This document shows positions 1 to 7,158 of a stretch of DNA of 13,478 nucleotides, piece after piece. A program made the position numbers and the translations under genes. The notes below the pieces were generated by a model. That model was given only the letters and a program-made list of their open reading frames with translations, was not told the DNA's origin and did not search any database. The stretch spans positions 1 through 13,478 of the forward strand of contig DGFC01000090.1 of the NCBI GenBank assembly GCA_002391465.1, read 5' to 3'. Each line of letters begins with the position of its first letter. Positions within the stretch are counted from its first letter, which is position 1. The stretch comes from Firmicutes bacterium UBA3910 (GTDB lineage: Bacteria; Bacillota; Limnochordia; Darwinibacteriales; Darwinibacteriaceae).

Positions 1-1
1 T

Positions 2-385
2 GGTCCATCTGCCGGTATTACCATCGCCACCGCCTTGGCCAGCGCCCTGACCAACAGGCCGGTGCGCCACCAGGTTTCCATGACCGGAGAGATCACCCTA
101 CGGGGCAGGGTTCTGCCGGTGGGAGGCATCAAGGAGAAGATTTTAGCGGCCCACCGCGCAGGTATCACCCATATTGTCCTACCTGCTGAAAACGAAAAGG
201 ACCTGGAGGAAATTCCCGATAACGTCCTGAGCAAACTGCAGGTTGACCTGGTCCAGCATATGGATGAGGTATTGGCTCTGGCTTTGGCTTTGGATGGGGA
301 GGCTGCGGAGGAAGAACCGACTCTGTCCTTTCCCCTGCCCACTGCTACGCCTGAACAGCCCCAGCCTTGGCTTGGAGATCAATAA
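2..385 (+). CDS. lon: ATP-dependent protease Lon, C-terminal proteolytic domain (5' truncated by window edge)
   Basis: This is the last 127 codons of a Lon protease, an ATP-driven cytoplasmic serine protease that degrades damaged and regulatory proteins. The frame is open from base 2 with no start; the rest lies outside the window. The fragment opens with GPSAGIT, which holds the catalytic serine (fragment residue 3), followed by the conserved [16 protein letters not shown] block and the catalytic lysine in GGIKEK (residue 44), so the Ser-Lys dyad is intact. The family-typical [10 protein letters not shown] stretch follows. The last ~30 residues are a Glu/Pro-rich tail that looks disordered. 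engB begins 3 bases after the stop, the order often seen in Firmicutes, so the two are probably co-transcribed. AAA+ and N-terminal domains are not visible, so LonA rather than LonB is inferred from the neighbour. Confidence 0.96.
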   Translation, partial: GPSAGITIATALASALTNRPVRHQVSMTGEITLRGRVLPVGGIKEKILAAHRAGITHIVLPAENEKDLEEIPDNVLSKLQVDLVQHMDEVLALALALDGEAAEEEPTLSFPLPTATPEQPQPWLGDQ

Positions 386-387
386 CG

Positions 388-975
388 ATGAAGATCAACG
401 TACATGATGCAGAATTTCTTACAAGTGCGGTAAATCCCCAGGGCTACCCGGCGCACGATCTGCCCGAGGTGGCCCTGGTGGGGCGGTCCAATGTGGGCAA
501 GTCCTCCCTCATTAATACGCTGGTTAATCGCAGGAAATTTGCCCGCGTTTCCAACCAGCCGGGCCGTACCCAGACCCTCAATTTTTACCGTGTCCAAAAT
601 ATCTGTCTGGTAGACCTGCCGGGCTATGGTTATGCCCGGGTTTCGGCAGGTACCCTCAGGCAGTGGCAGGCTATGATCGAAGGCTATTTAACCGAGCGGC
701 CTAATTTGGTAGGAATTATCCAAGTGGTGGATGTGCGCCATCCGCCCACGGCCGATGATAGGCAGATGAATGAGTGGCTGCGGGCAATGGACATGCCCTA
801 TGTTCTGGTTGCCACAAAAGCGGACAAGATCAGCAGGGGACGCCACCTCCAGCATGCCAAGGTAATCAGAGAAACTCTGGGTGTTGACCCTATTCTCTTT
901 TCTGCCCAAACAAAGCAGGGGAGGGACCAAGTTCTCCGGCTGGTCTGGGAACTTGCCTCAGGCCGTTTGGGTTAG
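388..975 (+). CDS. engB: Ribosome biogenesis GTP-binding protein EngB/YsxC
   Basis: A 195-residue TrmE-Era-EngA-like GTPase, the usual family length, which acts in late assembly of the large ribosomal subunit. GTPase motifs are in order: G1 GRSNVGKSS (residues 32-40), G2 threonine within PGRTQT (around 62), G3 DLPG (76-79) followed by YGYA, G4 TKAD (143-146), and a G5-like SAQTKQG near 172. The VDVRHPPTADD segment is typical of EngB. I chose the ATG at 388 because GGAG lies 10 bases upstream and the protein then begins with a normal EngB N-terminus; an upstream in-frame TTG at 367 would overlap the end of lon. The gap to lon is only 2 bases. No terminator is visible after the stop. Confidence 0.97.
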   Translation: MKINVHDAEFLTSAVNPQGYPAHDLPEVALVGRSNVGKSSLINTLVNRRKFARVSNQPGRTQTLNFYRVQNICLVDLPGYGYARVSAGTLRQWQAMIEGYLTERPNLVGIIQVVDVRHPPTADDRQMNEWLRAMDMPYVLVATKADKISRGRHLQHAKVIRETLGVDPILFSAQTKQGRDQVLRLVWELASGRLG

Positions 976-1074
976 CAGGGTTTGGCTGGTTTGTATAGAA
1001 GGAATTTTCTGGCATAACATGCTCTTCCTTACATGCCTCAACTAAAACTGTTTGGGAAGGGGAGGGACACAATA

Positions 1075-2001
1075 TTGGCTTGCAGAGAATACGATTACGC
1101 TGGTTTGCTGGCCGAGACCGTGGCCAGGCATCGTCATTACGCCGCCCAGGGTGAAGTCGCAAGTTATATCCCCGAGCTGCGGAAGACTGATCCTACGCTA
1201 GCCGGCTGTGCCCTCATCACTCCCCAGGCTTTGTACGAAGCGGGAGATACCCGCTATCCATTTACGCTGCAGAGTATTTCCAAGGTTTTTTCCCTCTTAG
1301 TCGCTCTGGAACAGCGGGGTGTGGAGACCGTTTTTGCTAAAGTGGGTTCGGAGCCCACCGGTGATTCCTTCAACAGCATCGTGAAGCTGGAAACAAGCGA
1401 ACAGAAGCCGCTCAACCCCATGATTAACGCCGGGGCCATTGCGGTCTGTTCCCTCATACCGGGCGATTCGGTGGAGGAGCGGCTGGGACTTGTCCTGAAA
1501 CTGCTGGAGAAAATCCTGGACCGGCCCGTGGGTATAGACGAGCACGTCTACCATTCGGAGCAGGAAACGGGGCATCGCAACCGGGCTTTGGCTCACTTTT
1601 TAAAGGATATTGACTGCCTGGAGGGGGATGTGGATGAGGTCCTCGACCTCTATTTCCGCCAGTGCTCCATCTTGGTGGACTGTACCGATTTGGCCAGGCT
1701 GGGTATGTTTTTGGCACAGAAGGGTGTTACTGCCCAGGGGGAGCAGCTCATTTCTCCCCATCTGATCCGCTTAGTTACCACCTTTATGGTCACGTGCGGT
1801 ATGTATAATGCTTCCGGCGAGTTCGCGATACAGGTGGGGATCCCCGCCAAGAGCGGTGTCTCCGGCGGGATACTAGCTGCTGTGCCAGGTAGGTTTGGAG
1901 TGGCTGCTTTCGGTCCTGCCCTTGATAAAAAGGGCAACAGCGTAGTGGGCGTCAGAATGCTGCGGCATCTGTCGCAAGCCTTGGACTTGAGCATCTTTTG
2001 A
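1075..2001 (+). CDS. glsA: Glutaminase (serine-dependent, GlsA family)
   Basis: Glutaminase of the serine-dependent beta-lactamase-fold family, converting L-glutamine to glutamate and ammonia in the cytoplasm (EC 3.5.1.2). Visible hallmarks: IPELRKTDP (residues 32-40), the SxxK nucleophile motif SISK (67-70), NPMINAGAI (114-122), YHSEQETGHRNRA (159-171), CGMYNASGEF (241-250) and the terminal KSGVSGG motif (259-265). I prefer the TTG at 1075, giving 308 residues, the usual family length, because GGGGAGGG ends about 8 bases before it. The in-frame ATG at 1033 would add 14 residues with no ribosome site in front of it. The gene follows engB after about 100 bases containing no other gene and no clear promoter. 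The JAMM gene starts 13 bases downstream, so the two probably share a transcript. Function is firm; the start is moderately sure. Confidence 0.93.
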   Translation: MACREYDYAGLLAETVARHRHYAAQGEVASYIPELRKTDPTLAGCALITPQALYEAGDTRYPFTLQSISKVFSLLVALEQRGVETVFAKVGSEPTGDSFNSIVKLETSEQKPLNPMINAGAIAVCSLIPGDSVEERLGLVLKLLEKILDRPVGIDEHVYHSEQETGHRNRALAHFLKDIDCLEGDVDEVLDLYFRQCSILVDCTDLARLGMFLAQKGVTAQGEQLISPHLIRLVTTFMVTCGMYNASGEFAIQVGIPAKSGVSGGILAAVPGRFGVAAFGPALDKKGNSVVGVRMLRHLSQALDLSIF

Positions 2002-2014
2002 GGGGGAGAGTGCG

Positions 2015-2983
2015 ATGGATAAGGAGCGGCGTGTAACCTTCTTTACCCGCAGGTTTTTGGTTGGCAGGGCGGGTCCCTTTCCCCGTCTAGTCTTTCGCGA
2101 GGATGTAATGCTGCACCTGGATCAGTTTGCCCATCTGCACAATAAGGGGGAGCATGGTGGGTTCTTGGTTGGTAAGGTGCGGGAACTGAAAAGTTCCGAA
2201 CGCTATGAAGTGTTGGTAGAACGCTTTATCCCCGTTACCCAGATGGAGGGCGCAGTGCGCCTTGTACTAGCTGAAGCTGATGTCCGCGCGTTGGGGCGGG
2301 CCCTCAAACAGCGCCAAGAGGGAGAAGTGATTGTGGGTTGGGCCCACACCCATCCCGGTTTTGGCGTTTTCTTATCTGATTTTGACAAGGAACAGCACCA
2401 GCGCCTTTTCCCCGAACCATGGCAGATCGCTTACGTCATGGACACCCAAGCCCAAGAAAGGGCCGCCTATGTGGCAGCAGATGATCAGTGGCAGCGCCTG
2501 GAAGGGTATTATATCCTCAAGGAAATGGCTGAGAACGAGATCGTACTGCCCGCTGCCCAAGCAGGCCGCCGTTGGGGTAGACTGGCGGCGTTGGCAGTTG
2601 TATTCGTCCTGATCGCCGGGGCACTGGTTTGGGGATACAATTGGGCAATGGACTTCGTCAAACCCCCAGAAGAGCCCCCTCCGGTTGTGGAGACCGCCGT
2701 CAAGCCACCGGTGGTAGTAAACGGGGGAAGCAGCCAACCCGTTGAAAAAGAAGAGGAACCACCCCAATCTCAGGGACAGGCTCCGGCTGTGGAGGAAATT
2801 GAAACTGAAACGAGGAGTGGGGAATACATAGTCCAGAGCGGTGATAATCTTTGGATTATTGCCGAGAAACTGTGGGGCGATCCGAGGCTTTTCCCGTACA
2901 TTGTAATTGAAAACGACTTGGAGGATCCTTCCTATCTGCCGGTGGGTAAGGTTTTACTCATTCCGGAACTGCCAAGAAACTAA
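2015..2983 (+). CDS. Membrane-anchored JAMM/MPN metalloprotease-like protein with C-terminal LysM domain
   Basis: A 322-residue protein with an unusual architecture. Residues ~25-165 form a JAB/MPN domain with a full JAMM zinc site: Glu46 (EHGGFLVG), then H-x-H-x7-S-x2-D as His111, His113, Ser121 and Asp124 (GWAHTHPGFG... SDFD). Such domains are metallo-isopeptidases or Cys/peptide hydrolases in other systems. A basic RRWGR precedes one transmembrane helix (~188-208), then a Pro/Glu/Gln-rich linker (~215-268), then one LysM domain (~270-317: YIVQSGDNLW, LWGDP, a terminal GKVLLIPE). LysM binds peptidoglycan or chitin-type glycans. Positive-inside reasoning puts the JAMM domain in the cytoplasm and LysM outside. 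The start has GGGGGAG 6 bases upstream, overlapping the glsA stop. A strong terminator follows 27 bases after the stop. Substrate unknown; I know no characterised protein of this exact layout. Confidence 0.85.
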   Translation: MDKERRVTFFTRRFLVGRAGPFPRLVFREDVMLHLDQFAHLHNKGEHGGFLVGKVRELKSSERYEVLVERFIPVTQMEGAVRLVLAEADVRALGRALKQRQEGEVIVGWAHTHPGFGVFLSDFDKEQHQRLFPEPWQIAYVMDTQAQERAAYVAADDQWQRLEGYYILKEMAENEIVLPAAQAGRRWGRLAALAVVFVLIAGALVWGYNWAMDFVKPPEEPPPVVETAVKPPVVVNGGSSQPVEKEEEPPQSQGQAPAVEEIETETRSGEYIVQSGDNLWIIAEKLWGDPRLFPYIVIENDLEDPSYLPVGKVLLIPELPRN

Positions 2984-3010
2984 TTGCCCTGTTTCAGTCG
3001 ACATAACAAA

Positions 3011-3033
3011 AGCCCCGCTCGCTGAGCGGGGCT
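3011..3033. terminator. Bidirectional intrinsic terminator between JAMM-LysM gene and thrS
   Basis: A perfect 10-bp stem, AGCCCCGCTC / GAGCGGGGCT, with a 3-base loop. On the minus strand it is followed at once by TTTTGTT, a good U-tract 15 bases beyond the thrS stop; on the plus strand by TCGTGTTTT. It therefore most likely ends both convergent transcripts, with the better tail serving thrS. Confidence 0.9.
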
Positions 3034-3047
3034 TCGTGTTTTCGTCT

Positions 3048-4775
3048 TTACTGCTTCGCTTTTATTTCCTCCAACACCTTCGCGGCAAATTCCTGCACCG
3101 TCAGGCTACCCTGATCCCCTTCCCGGCGGTGCCGCACAGATACCTTGCCTTCTTCTTGCTCCCGTGCACCCACAACGAGCATGTACGGGATCTGCTGCAG
3201 TTGCGCTTCCCGGATTTTCTTGCCCAGCTTTTCATCTCTGCTGTCCACTTCAACCCGGATACCTGCTTGGAACAGGGTGTCTGCCACCTCCTGGGCGTAG
3301 GCCAGATAGTCTTCACCTACCGGAATAACCTGCACCTGAACCGGTGCGAGCCAAGTGGGGAAGGCCCCCGCCGTATGCTCGATTAAGACAGCGATGAAGC
3401 GTTCCAGGGCGCCGAAGATCACTCGGTGGATGATCACGGGTCGCTGACGCTCGTTATTCTCATCGATGTAGGTTAGATCGAAGCGTTCGGGCATGGCAAA
3501 GTCCAGCTGTATGGTGGCACACTGCCAGGTCCGGCCTAGGCTGTCTTCCAGGTGAAAGTCAATCTTAGGCCCGTAGAAGGCACCGTCCCCTTCGTTCACA
3601 ACATAATCCAGATCTTTGGCTTCCAAGGCCAGTTTCAAGGCCTCAATGGCTTGGTCCCACATTTCATCATCGCCAATGGCGTTTTCCGGCTTGGTGGAGA
3701 GTTCCACATGGTATTTGAAGCCGAACACGTTGTAAACGTCGTGGACGAAGTCGATGACCTCTTCAATTTCCCCCTGGATCTGGGAGGGACGCATGAAGAT
3801 ATGGGCGTCGTCTTGGGTAAAGGCCCGGACCCGCATCAACCCATGGAGGGTGCCGGACAGTTCATGCCGATGCACCAGACCCATCTCGGCCATACGGATG
3901 GGCAGTTCCCGGTAGGAGTGGAGTTTGCTCTTGTACACGAGCATAGCTCCTGGACAGTTCATGGGCTTAACCGCAAAGGTCTGTTCATCGATCTGGGAAA
4001 AATACATGTTATCTTTGTAATTGTCCCAATGGCCAGACTGATGCCAGAGATCTTCATGGAGCATAGTAGGGGTTTTTATCTCCACATAACCCCGCTTGCG
4101 GTGTTCTTCCCGCCAGTAAGCTTCCAGTTCATTGCGGAGAACCATGCCCTTGGGATGGAAGAAGGGGAAACCGGGACCCTCTTCCTGGAGGCTGAAGAGA
4201 TCCAGCTTACGTCCCAATACTCGGTGGTCCCGTTTCGCAGCTTCCTCCAACCTGCGCAGGTGTTCCCGCAGATCTTTGCTGGTCAACCAGGCAGTACCGT
4301 AGATACGCTGCAGCATGGGCCGCTTCGCATCGCCCCGCCAGTAGGCGCCTGCAATGCTCTGGAGTTTGAAGTGTTTGACCTCGCCCGTCCTTTCCAAGTG
4401 GGGCCCGCGGCATAGGTCTGCGAATTCGCCCTGGCGATAGACGCTTACTACCGGGTCCAGATCCTCCAAAAGTTCTAGTTTGTAAGCTTGGTTTTGCTCA
4501 CCAAACATCTTGACCGCATCTTCATTGCTCAATTCTTCCCGCACGATGTCCCAGTCTTCCGCGATGATCTTTTTCATTTCTTCTTCGATTCTTTCCAGAT
4601 CATCTGGGGTGAAGCGGTGCTCCGTATCGAAGTCGTAGTAGAAACCGTCTTTAATGACTGGTCCAATGGCAATCTTGGTATCGGGCCACAGTCTAAGGAC
4701 AGCCTGGGCCATGATATGCGCTGTAGTGTGGCGCAGCCTCTCTAGTCTGTCAGCAGTTGCTGCGTTGTTACCCAT
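3048..4775 (-). CDS. thrS: Threonyl-tRNA synthetase lacking the N-terminal TGS domain
   Basis: Class II aminoacyl-tRNA synthetase charging tRNA-Thr (EC 6.1.1.3), 575 residues. It starts directly at the editing (N2) domain: HTTAH (HxxxH, 16-20) and CRGPH (CxxxH, 122-126), the site that clears Ser-tRNA-Thr. The catalytic core has the zinc ligands Cys274 (KPMNCPG), His325 (DDAHIF) and His450 (IIHR), motif 2 around Arg303 (VHRHELSG) and motif 3 near GALERF (455-460). The anticodon-binding domain fills ~478-575. Canonical bacterial ThrRS carries about 60 further N-terminal residues (TGS domain); these are missing. I chose ATG 4775 because AAAGG lies 9 bases upstream; the alternative ATG at 4784 abuts that site. 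Upstream the frame runs only into the T-box terminator, so no TGS coding is hidden there. Expression is under the T-box leader. Confidence 0.97.
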   Translation of the reverse strand: MGNNAATADRLERLRHTTAHIMAQAVLRLWPDTKIAIGPVIKDGFYYDFDTEHRFTPDDLERIEEEMKKIIAEDWDIVREELSNEDAVKMFGEQNQAYKLELLEDLDPVVSVYRQGEFADLCRGPHLERTGEVKHFKLQSIAGAYWRGDAKRPMLQRIYGTAWLTSKDLREHLRRLEEAAKRDHRVLGRKLDLFSLQEEGPGFPFFHPKGMVLRNELEAYWREEHRKRGYVEIKTPTMLHEDLWHQSGHWDNYKDNMYFSQIDEQTFAVKPMNCPGAMLVYKSKLHSYRELPIRMAEMGLVHRHELSGTLHGLMRVRAFTQDDAHIFMRPSQIQGEIEEVIDFVHDVYNVFGFKYHVELSTKPENAIGDDEMWDQAIEALKLALEAKDLDYVVNEGDGAFYGPKIDFHLEDSLGRTWQCATIQLDFAMPERFDLTYIDENNERQRPVIIHRVIFGALERFIAVLIEHTAGAFPTWLAPVQVQVIPVGEDYLAYAQEVADTLFQAGIRVEVDSRDEKLGKKIREAQLQQIPYMLVVGAREQEEGKVSVRHRREGDQGSLTVQEFAAKVLEEIKAKQ

Positions 4776-4807
4776 TGAAAACATCCTTTCTCGTGAAATT
4801 ACTTGAA

Positions 4808-4839
4808 TTAAAAAACCCCGTCCACAATGGGACGAGGTT
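4808..4839 (-). terminator. T-box-controlled intrinsic terminator in the thrS leader
   Basis: On the minus strand AACCTCGTCC pairs with GGACGGGGTT (10 bp, one G-U), loop of 6, followed by TTTTTTAA. The 5' arm overlaps the end of the T-box sequence, so formation of the antiterminator with uncharged tRNA-Thr would exclude it. It sits 33 bases before the thrS start codon. Confidence 0.9.
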
Positions 4840-5053
4840 CTCGCGGTTCCACCCAAATTGATCGCTAAGAAAGCGATCCACTCTTAGTGCATTTAACGGT
4901 GCCCCGGCTCCGCTTACTACTGGTTCGGCGGGCAACTCCCAGGTGGTATTCGCCAAGTCCTGCCTGGAGGGGCTCTCAGTCGCGACCCCGGTTCCTGTCA
5001 GGTGGAGCATGGTTACTTCTCCTGATCATCGTCTTTTTGAGCTTGATGCAATT
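4808..5053 (-). promoter_or_regulatory. T-box riboswitch leader of thrS (tRNA-Thr responsive)
   Basis: Leader of about 280 bases between the thrS promoter and start. Seen on the minus strand in order: a Stem I 5' region with GATGATCAGGAGAAGTAACC, the distal GAGAG segment, the specifier region GAATACCACCTGGGAGT (4935-4951) containing two ACC threonine codons in tandem, the CCGTTA motif typical of the linker after Stem II, a small hairpin ATCGCT-TTCTT-AGCGAT (4861-4877, probable Stem III), and the T-box core GGTGGAACCGCGAGAAC (4838-4854). The UGGA of the core would pair with a tRNA 3' end UCCA. By family knowledge, uncharged tRNA-Thr binding stabilises the antiterminator and lets thrS be transcribed. 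Which ACC is the decoded specifier is not certain. Confidence 0.93.
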
Positions 5054-5059
5054 TATTTT

Positions 5060-5088
5060 AGAATACGCTTCTTTCCCACATTTGTCAA
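5060..5088 (-). promoter_or_regulatory. Sigma-A promoter of the thrS T-box transcript
   Basis: On the minus strand, TTGACA (5083-5088) and TATTCT (5060-5065) are separated by exactly 17 bases. The -35 is consensus and the -10 matches 4 of 6. Transcription should start near 5053, just upstream of the first T-box stem. Confidence 0.85.
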
Positions 5089-5183
5089 CCCCATCTTGGC
5101 CAACCTAATTCCCAGCAGGTGGGGAGGAGATAACTCCTTGATAGGAGAACACTATCTTCTAACGTGACTAGAGGAGGGATTGA

Positions 5184-5738
5184 ATGATGATCGGCATTAT
5201 CAGTGATACACACGGAAGTACAAAGGCCTGGCGCGATGCTTTGGCGGGGCCCTTTCAAGGGGCTGACCAGATCTGGCACTGCGGCGACTTTTTGTACCAT
5301 GGTGCCCGCAATCCCCTGCCCGAAGGGTATAACACCCAGGAGTTGGCTGAGCTGCTCAACTCCTGCCCCATCCCGGTCTTGGCGGTGCGGGGCAACTGCG
5401 ACAGCGAAGTGGACCAGATGGTACTGAATGTTGCCCTACAGAGCCCGTTTTTCCTGGCTGAACATGCTGGGGGCAGGGTGTTGGTTACCCACGGCCACCA
5501 CTACGGCCCGGAGATGATCGCCCAGATGGCCCAGCTTTATCAAATCAAGTTGTGGATCAGTGGGCACACCCATGAACCCGTGTTGGAAGAGAGAAACGGG
5601 ACTATCTTCCTGAATCCGGGCAGTTCCTCGCTGCCTAAAGGGGAAAAACCCAGGCGAAGTGTGGCCTTACTGCGTCCAGATGCGGTGGAACTTTTCGATT
5701 TAGATGACAACGCTGTATACAAGCGGTTGGAGTTCTAG
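5184..5738 (+). CDS. yfcE: YfcE/MJ0936-family metallophosphodiesterase
   Basis: A 184-residue calcineurin-like phosphoesterase, the same length class as E. coli YfcE, predicted to be cytoplasmic with a two-metal site that hydrolyses phosphodiesters; the physiological substrate of the family is not settled. Metal ligands are complete and in order: SDTHG (Asp8, His10), GD (Asp35), GNCD (Asn71), THGHH (His103, His105), SGHTH (His128, His130), then LNPGSSS (143-149). GAGGAGGG ends 5 bases before ATG 5184; the following ATG at 5187 has better spacing (8-9) and is equally possible, changing only one residue. It lies alone between the divergent thrS promoter and a convergent C69 peptidase gene, and its TAG overlaps that gene's stop by 4 bases in a CTAG palindrome. 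No clear promoter is visible in the 95 bases upstream. Confidence 0.94.
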   Translation: MMIGIISDTHGSTKAWRDALAGPFQGADQIWHCGDFLYHGARNPLPEGYNTQELAELLNSCPIPVLAVRGNCDSEVDQMVLNVALQSPFFLAEHAGGRVLVTHGHHYGPEMIAQMAQLYQIKLWISGHTHEPVLEERNGTIFLNPGSSSLPKGEKPRRSVALLRPDAVELFDLDDNAVYKRLEF

Positions 5739-7048
5739 CTTCCCAACAGCTTTTCCGTCTGCTTCTGCCAGTAGCGGCGGAAATAGAAATTTCCCTTGAT
5801 TTTGCCGGCATTGGATCTGCTTTGTGCAACCGTCTTTTCCACCAGCTCCTTTTCCTGCTGCCATGCCCAGCGCATTAACTCGTTCAGCTGGTTGGGATCG
5901 GCATTGCCCAGATCTAATGCCGTTGTTCTACGCAGGTATTCCCTCTCCAAATCCTTCGCCTGCCTTAAGTAAGCATCCACATCTACCCGGTTATGCAGTA
6001 CCAGACGATGCAGCTCCTCCCGCAGTTTCCAGAAGGCAAGCGCTTCAGCTTCCTGCTCCTCGCTGAAAACAACCTCGTTGTCAGTGAGCCAGTAGGGCTT
6101 AAAGACGGCGATACACGGAGTGGAGGCAGCGGTGATCCAGTAGGTGTCTATAACTTCTCCCAGGGAAGCCACATAACTGCCAGTGGTATGGTCGCCTACC
6201 AAACCGCCGCCGTGCATACATACGCTGGCCACCGAATTCTTCTGAAAGCGTCTGCCTTCGTCGAACTGGGGATGGTGGGAGCGGAGGATTTCCAGCATTG
6301 TCTCCACAGTTATCCTGCCCTTATCTCTCTCCAGGCGCAGGCTGCAGGCAGTCTGGCGCTCTTTAGAGCGGGCAAAGGTGGTGAAGAGTTTGTTGCTGTA
6401 GCATTCGGCAAAGTTAAAATCCTCTGCTGAAGGGCACCAGCCTTTGTCTACCGCATATTTAACTAGGTCTGGATGGGCCAGGTCAAAGTCCCTGCCGATG
6501 CTGAGACGGTTGGAAATTGCCCGTACATCTTTGACCTTTTCTGCCGCCCAAAATTCACCCGCCGTTTCCAACACCCAGGCCGAACTGCGGTCTGCTATCA
6601 GAAAGGAGTTGTGATAGACGAACTTCTTTTCATAGCCGCAGTTGCCCCCTTGGCCGTATTTTTCCAAGAGTTCAATAATGAAGTGGAGTGCTTCTTCACT
6701 GTTACGGCACCTTTCCAGGGCAAGGCGCACCATGTCCATGCCCAACAGGCTGGGTGGGCCCTGTTTGACCCTTGTGAACACCGCTTCGTTGCCGATATTC
6801 AAACCATATTCGTTACAGCCCATCTCGGCTCCCCACATCCAGGAAGGCTTCATGAGCAGTACTTCGTAGGTCTCTGGTGCCTGATCGATGGTGATGTATG
6901 TACATTTGACTTTACTACCCTCAGGATACCTCCGCCGGGGTATGCGGATGGTCAGCAGCGGCTCGTTGGGCTGCCTATCGCTGTTTTTGGCAAAGATTAC
7001 GTTCCTGTCTTTTGTGGCGGTGCCCAGGGCAACCATGGTATCACACAC
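5735..7048 (-). CDS. C69-family (secernin-like) dipeptidase, Ntn hydrolase
   Basis: A ~437-residue protein of the peptidase C69/secernin type, an N-terminal-nucleophile hydrolase; members cleave dipeptides or other amide bonds. Read from GTG 7048 the protein begins Met-Cys-Asp-Thr, so removal of Met would expose Cys2 as the nucleophile, as this family requires. GGAGG lies 7 bases upstream of this GTG but only 1 base upstream of the ATG at 7054, which supports the GTG. Other family features: IFAKNSDRQPNEP (18-30), MWGAEMGCNEYGLNIGNEA (71-89), YHNSFLIADRSSAWVLETAG (145-164), and RAISNRL (176-182). No signal peptide or membrane helix is seen, so it is probably cytoplasmic. The gene is divergent from the ABC operon and convergent with the phosphodiesterase gene. 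Substrate unknown. Confidence 0.88.
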   Translation of the reverse strand: MCDTMVALGTATKDRNVIFAKNSDRQPNEPLLTIRIPRRRYPEGSKVKCTYITIDQAPETYEVLLMKPSWMWGAEMGCNEYGLNIGNEAVFTRVKQGPPSLLGMDMVRLALERCRNSEEALHFIIELLEKYGQGGNCGYEKKFVYHNSFLIADRSSAWVLETAGEFWAAEKVKDVRAISNRLSIGRDFDLAHPDLVKYAVDKGWCPSAEDFNFAECYSNKLFTTFARSKERQTACSLRLERDKGRITVETMLEILRSHHPQFDEGRRFQKNSVASVCMHGGGLVGDHTTGSYVASLGEVIDTYWITAASTPCIAVFKPYWLTDNEVVFSEEQEAEALAFWKLREELHRLVLHNRVDVDAYLRQAKDLEREYLRRTTALDLGNADPNQLNELMRWAWQQEKELVEKTVAQSRSNAGKIKGNFYFRRYWQKQTEKLLGS

Positions 7049-7129
7049 GCCCATACCTCCTTACGATGCGTTTGGGCTAAACTTCGCCCTTGAGTGGGCG
7101 TTTCCTCTTCCGGCAGAAATTGCGAATAA

Positions 7130-7158
7130 TTGAATGACAGTAGACGAAACGATATAAT
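7130..7158 (+). promoter_or_regulatory. Sigma-A promoter of the ABC/LolA-like/beta-barrel operon
   Basis: TTGAAT (7130-7135) and a perfect TATAAT (7153-7158) are 17 bases apart, about 30 bases before the ATPase start codon. No other strong promoter is visible within the five-gene cluster, whose intergenic gaps are 10 bases or less or overlaps. Confidence 0.82.

Noticed and set aside
976..1074. Possible promoter or small RNA in the gap between engB and the glutaminase gene
   Set aside because: Only weak boxes (TTTGTA / CATAAC) and no stable hairpin or conserved RNA motif; read-through from lon-engB is as likely.
3552..4415. 287-codon open frame on the plus strand inside thrS
   Set aside because: It is fully antisense to conserved thrS coding sequence, has no ribosome site or family resemblance, and is a codon-bias shadow.
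4768..5010. 80-codon minus-strand frame over the thrS leader
   Set aside because: The region is explained by T-box RNA structure; the frame has no family resemblance and ends at the thrS start region.
5138..5158. TTGATA ... TATCTT as a promoter for the phosphodiesterase gene
   Set aside because: The two boxes are only 9 bases apart, far from the 16-18 needed.
7085..7100. Hairpin CGCCC-TTGAGT-GGGCG in the divergent intergenic region
   Set aside because: Only a 5-bp stem with no strong U-tract and no gene to terminate; at most a small structure in the C69 gene leader.
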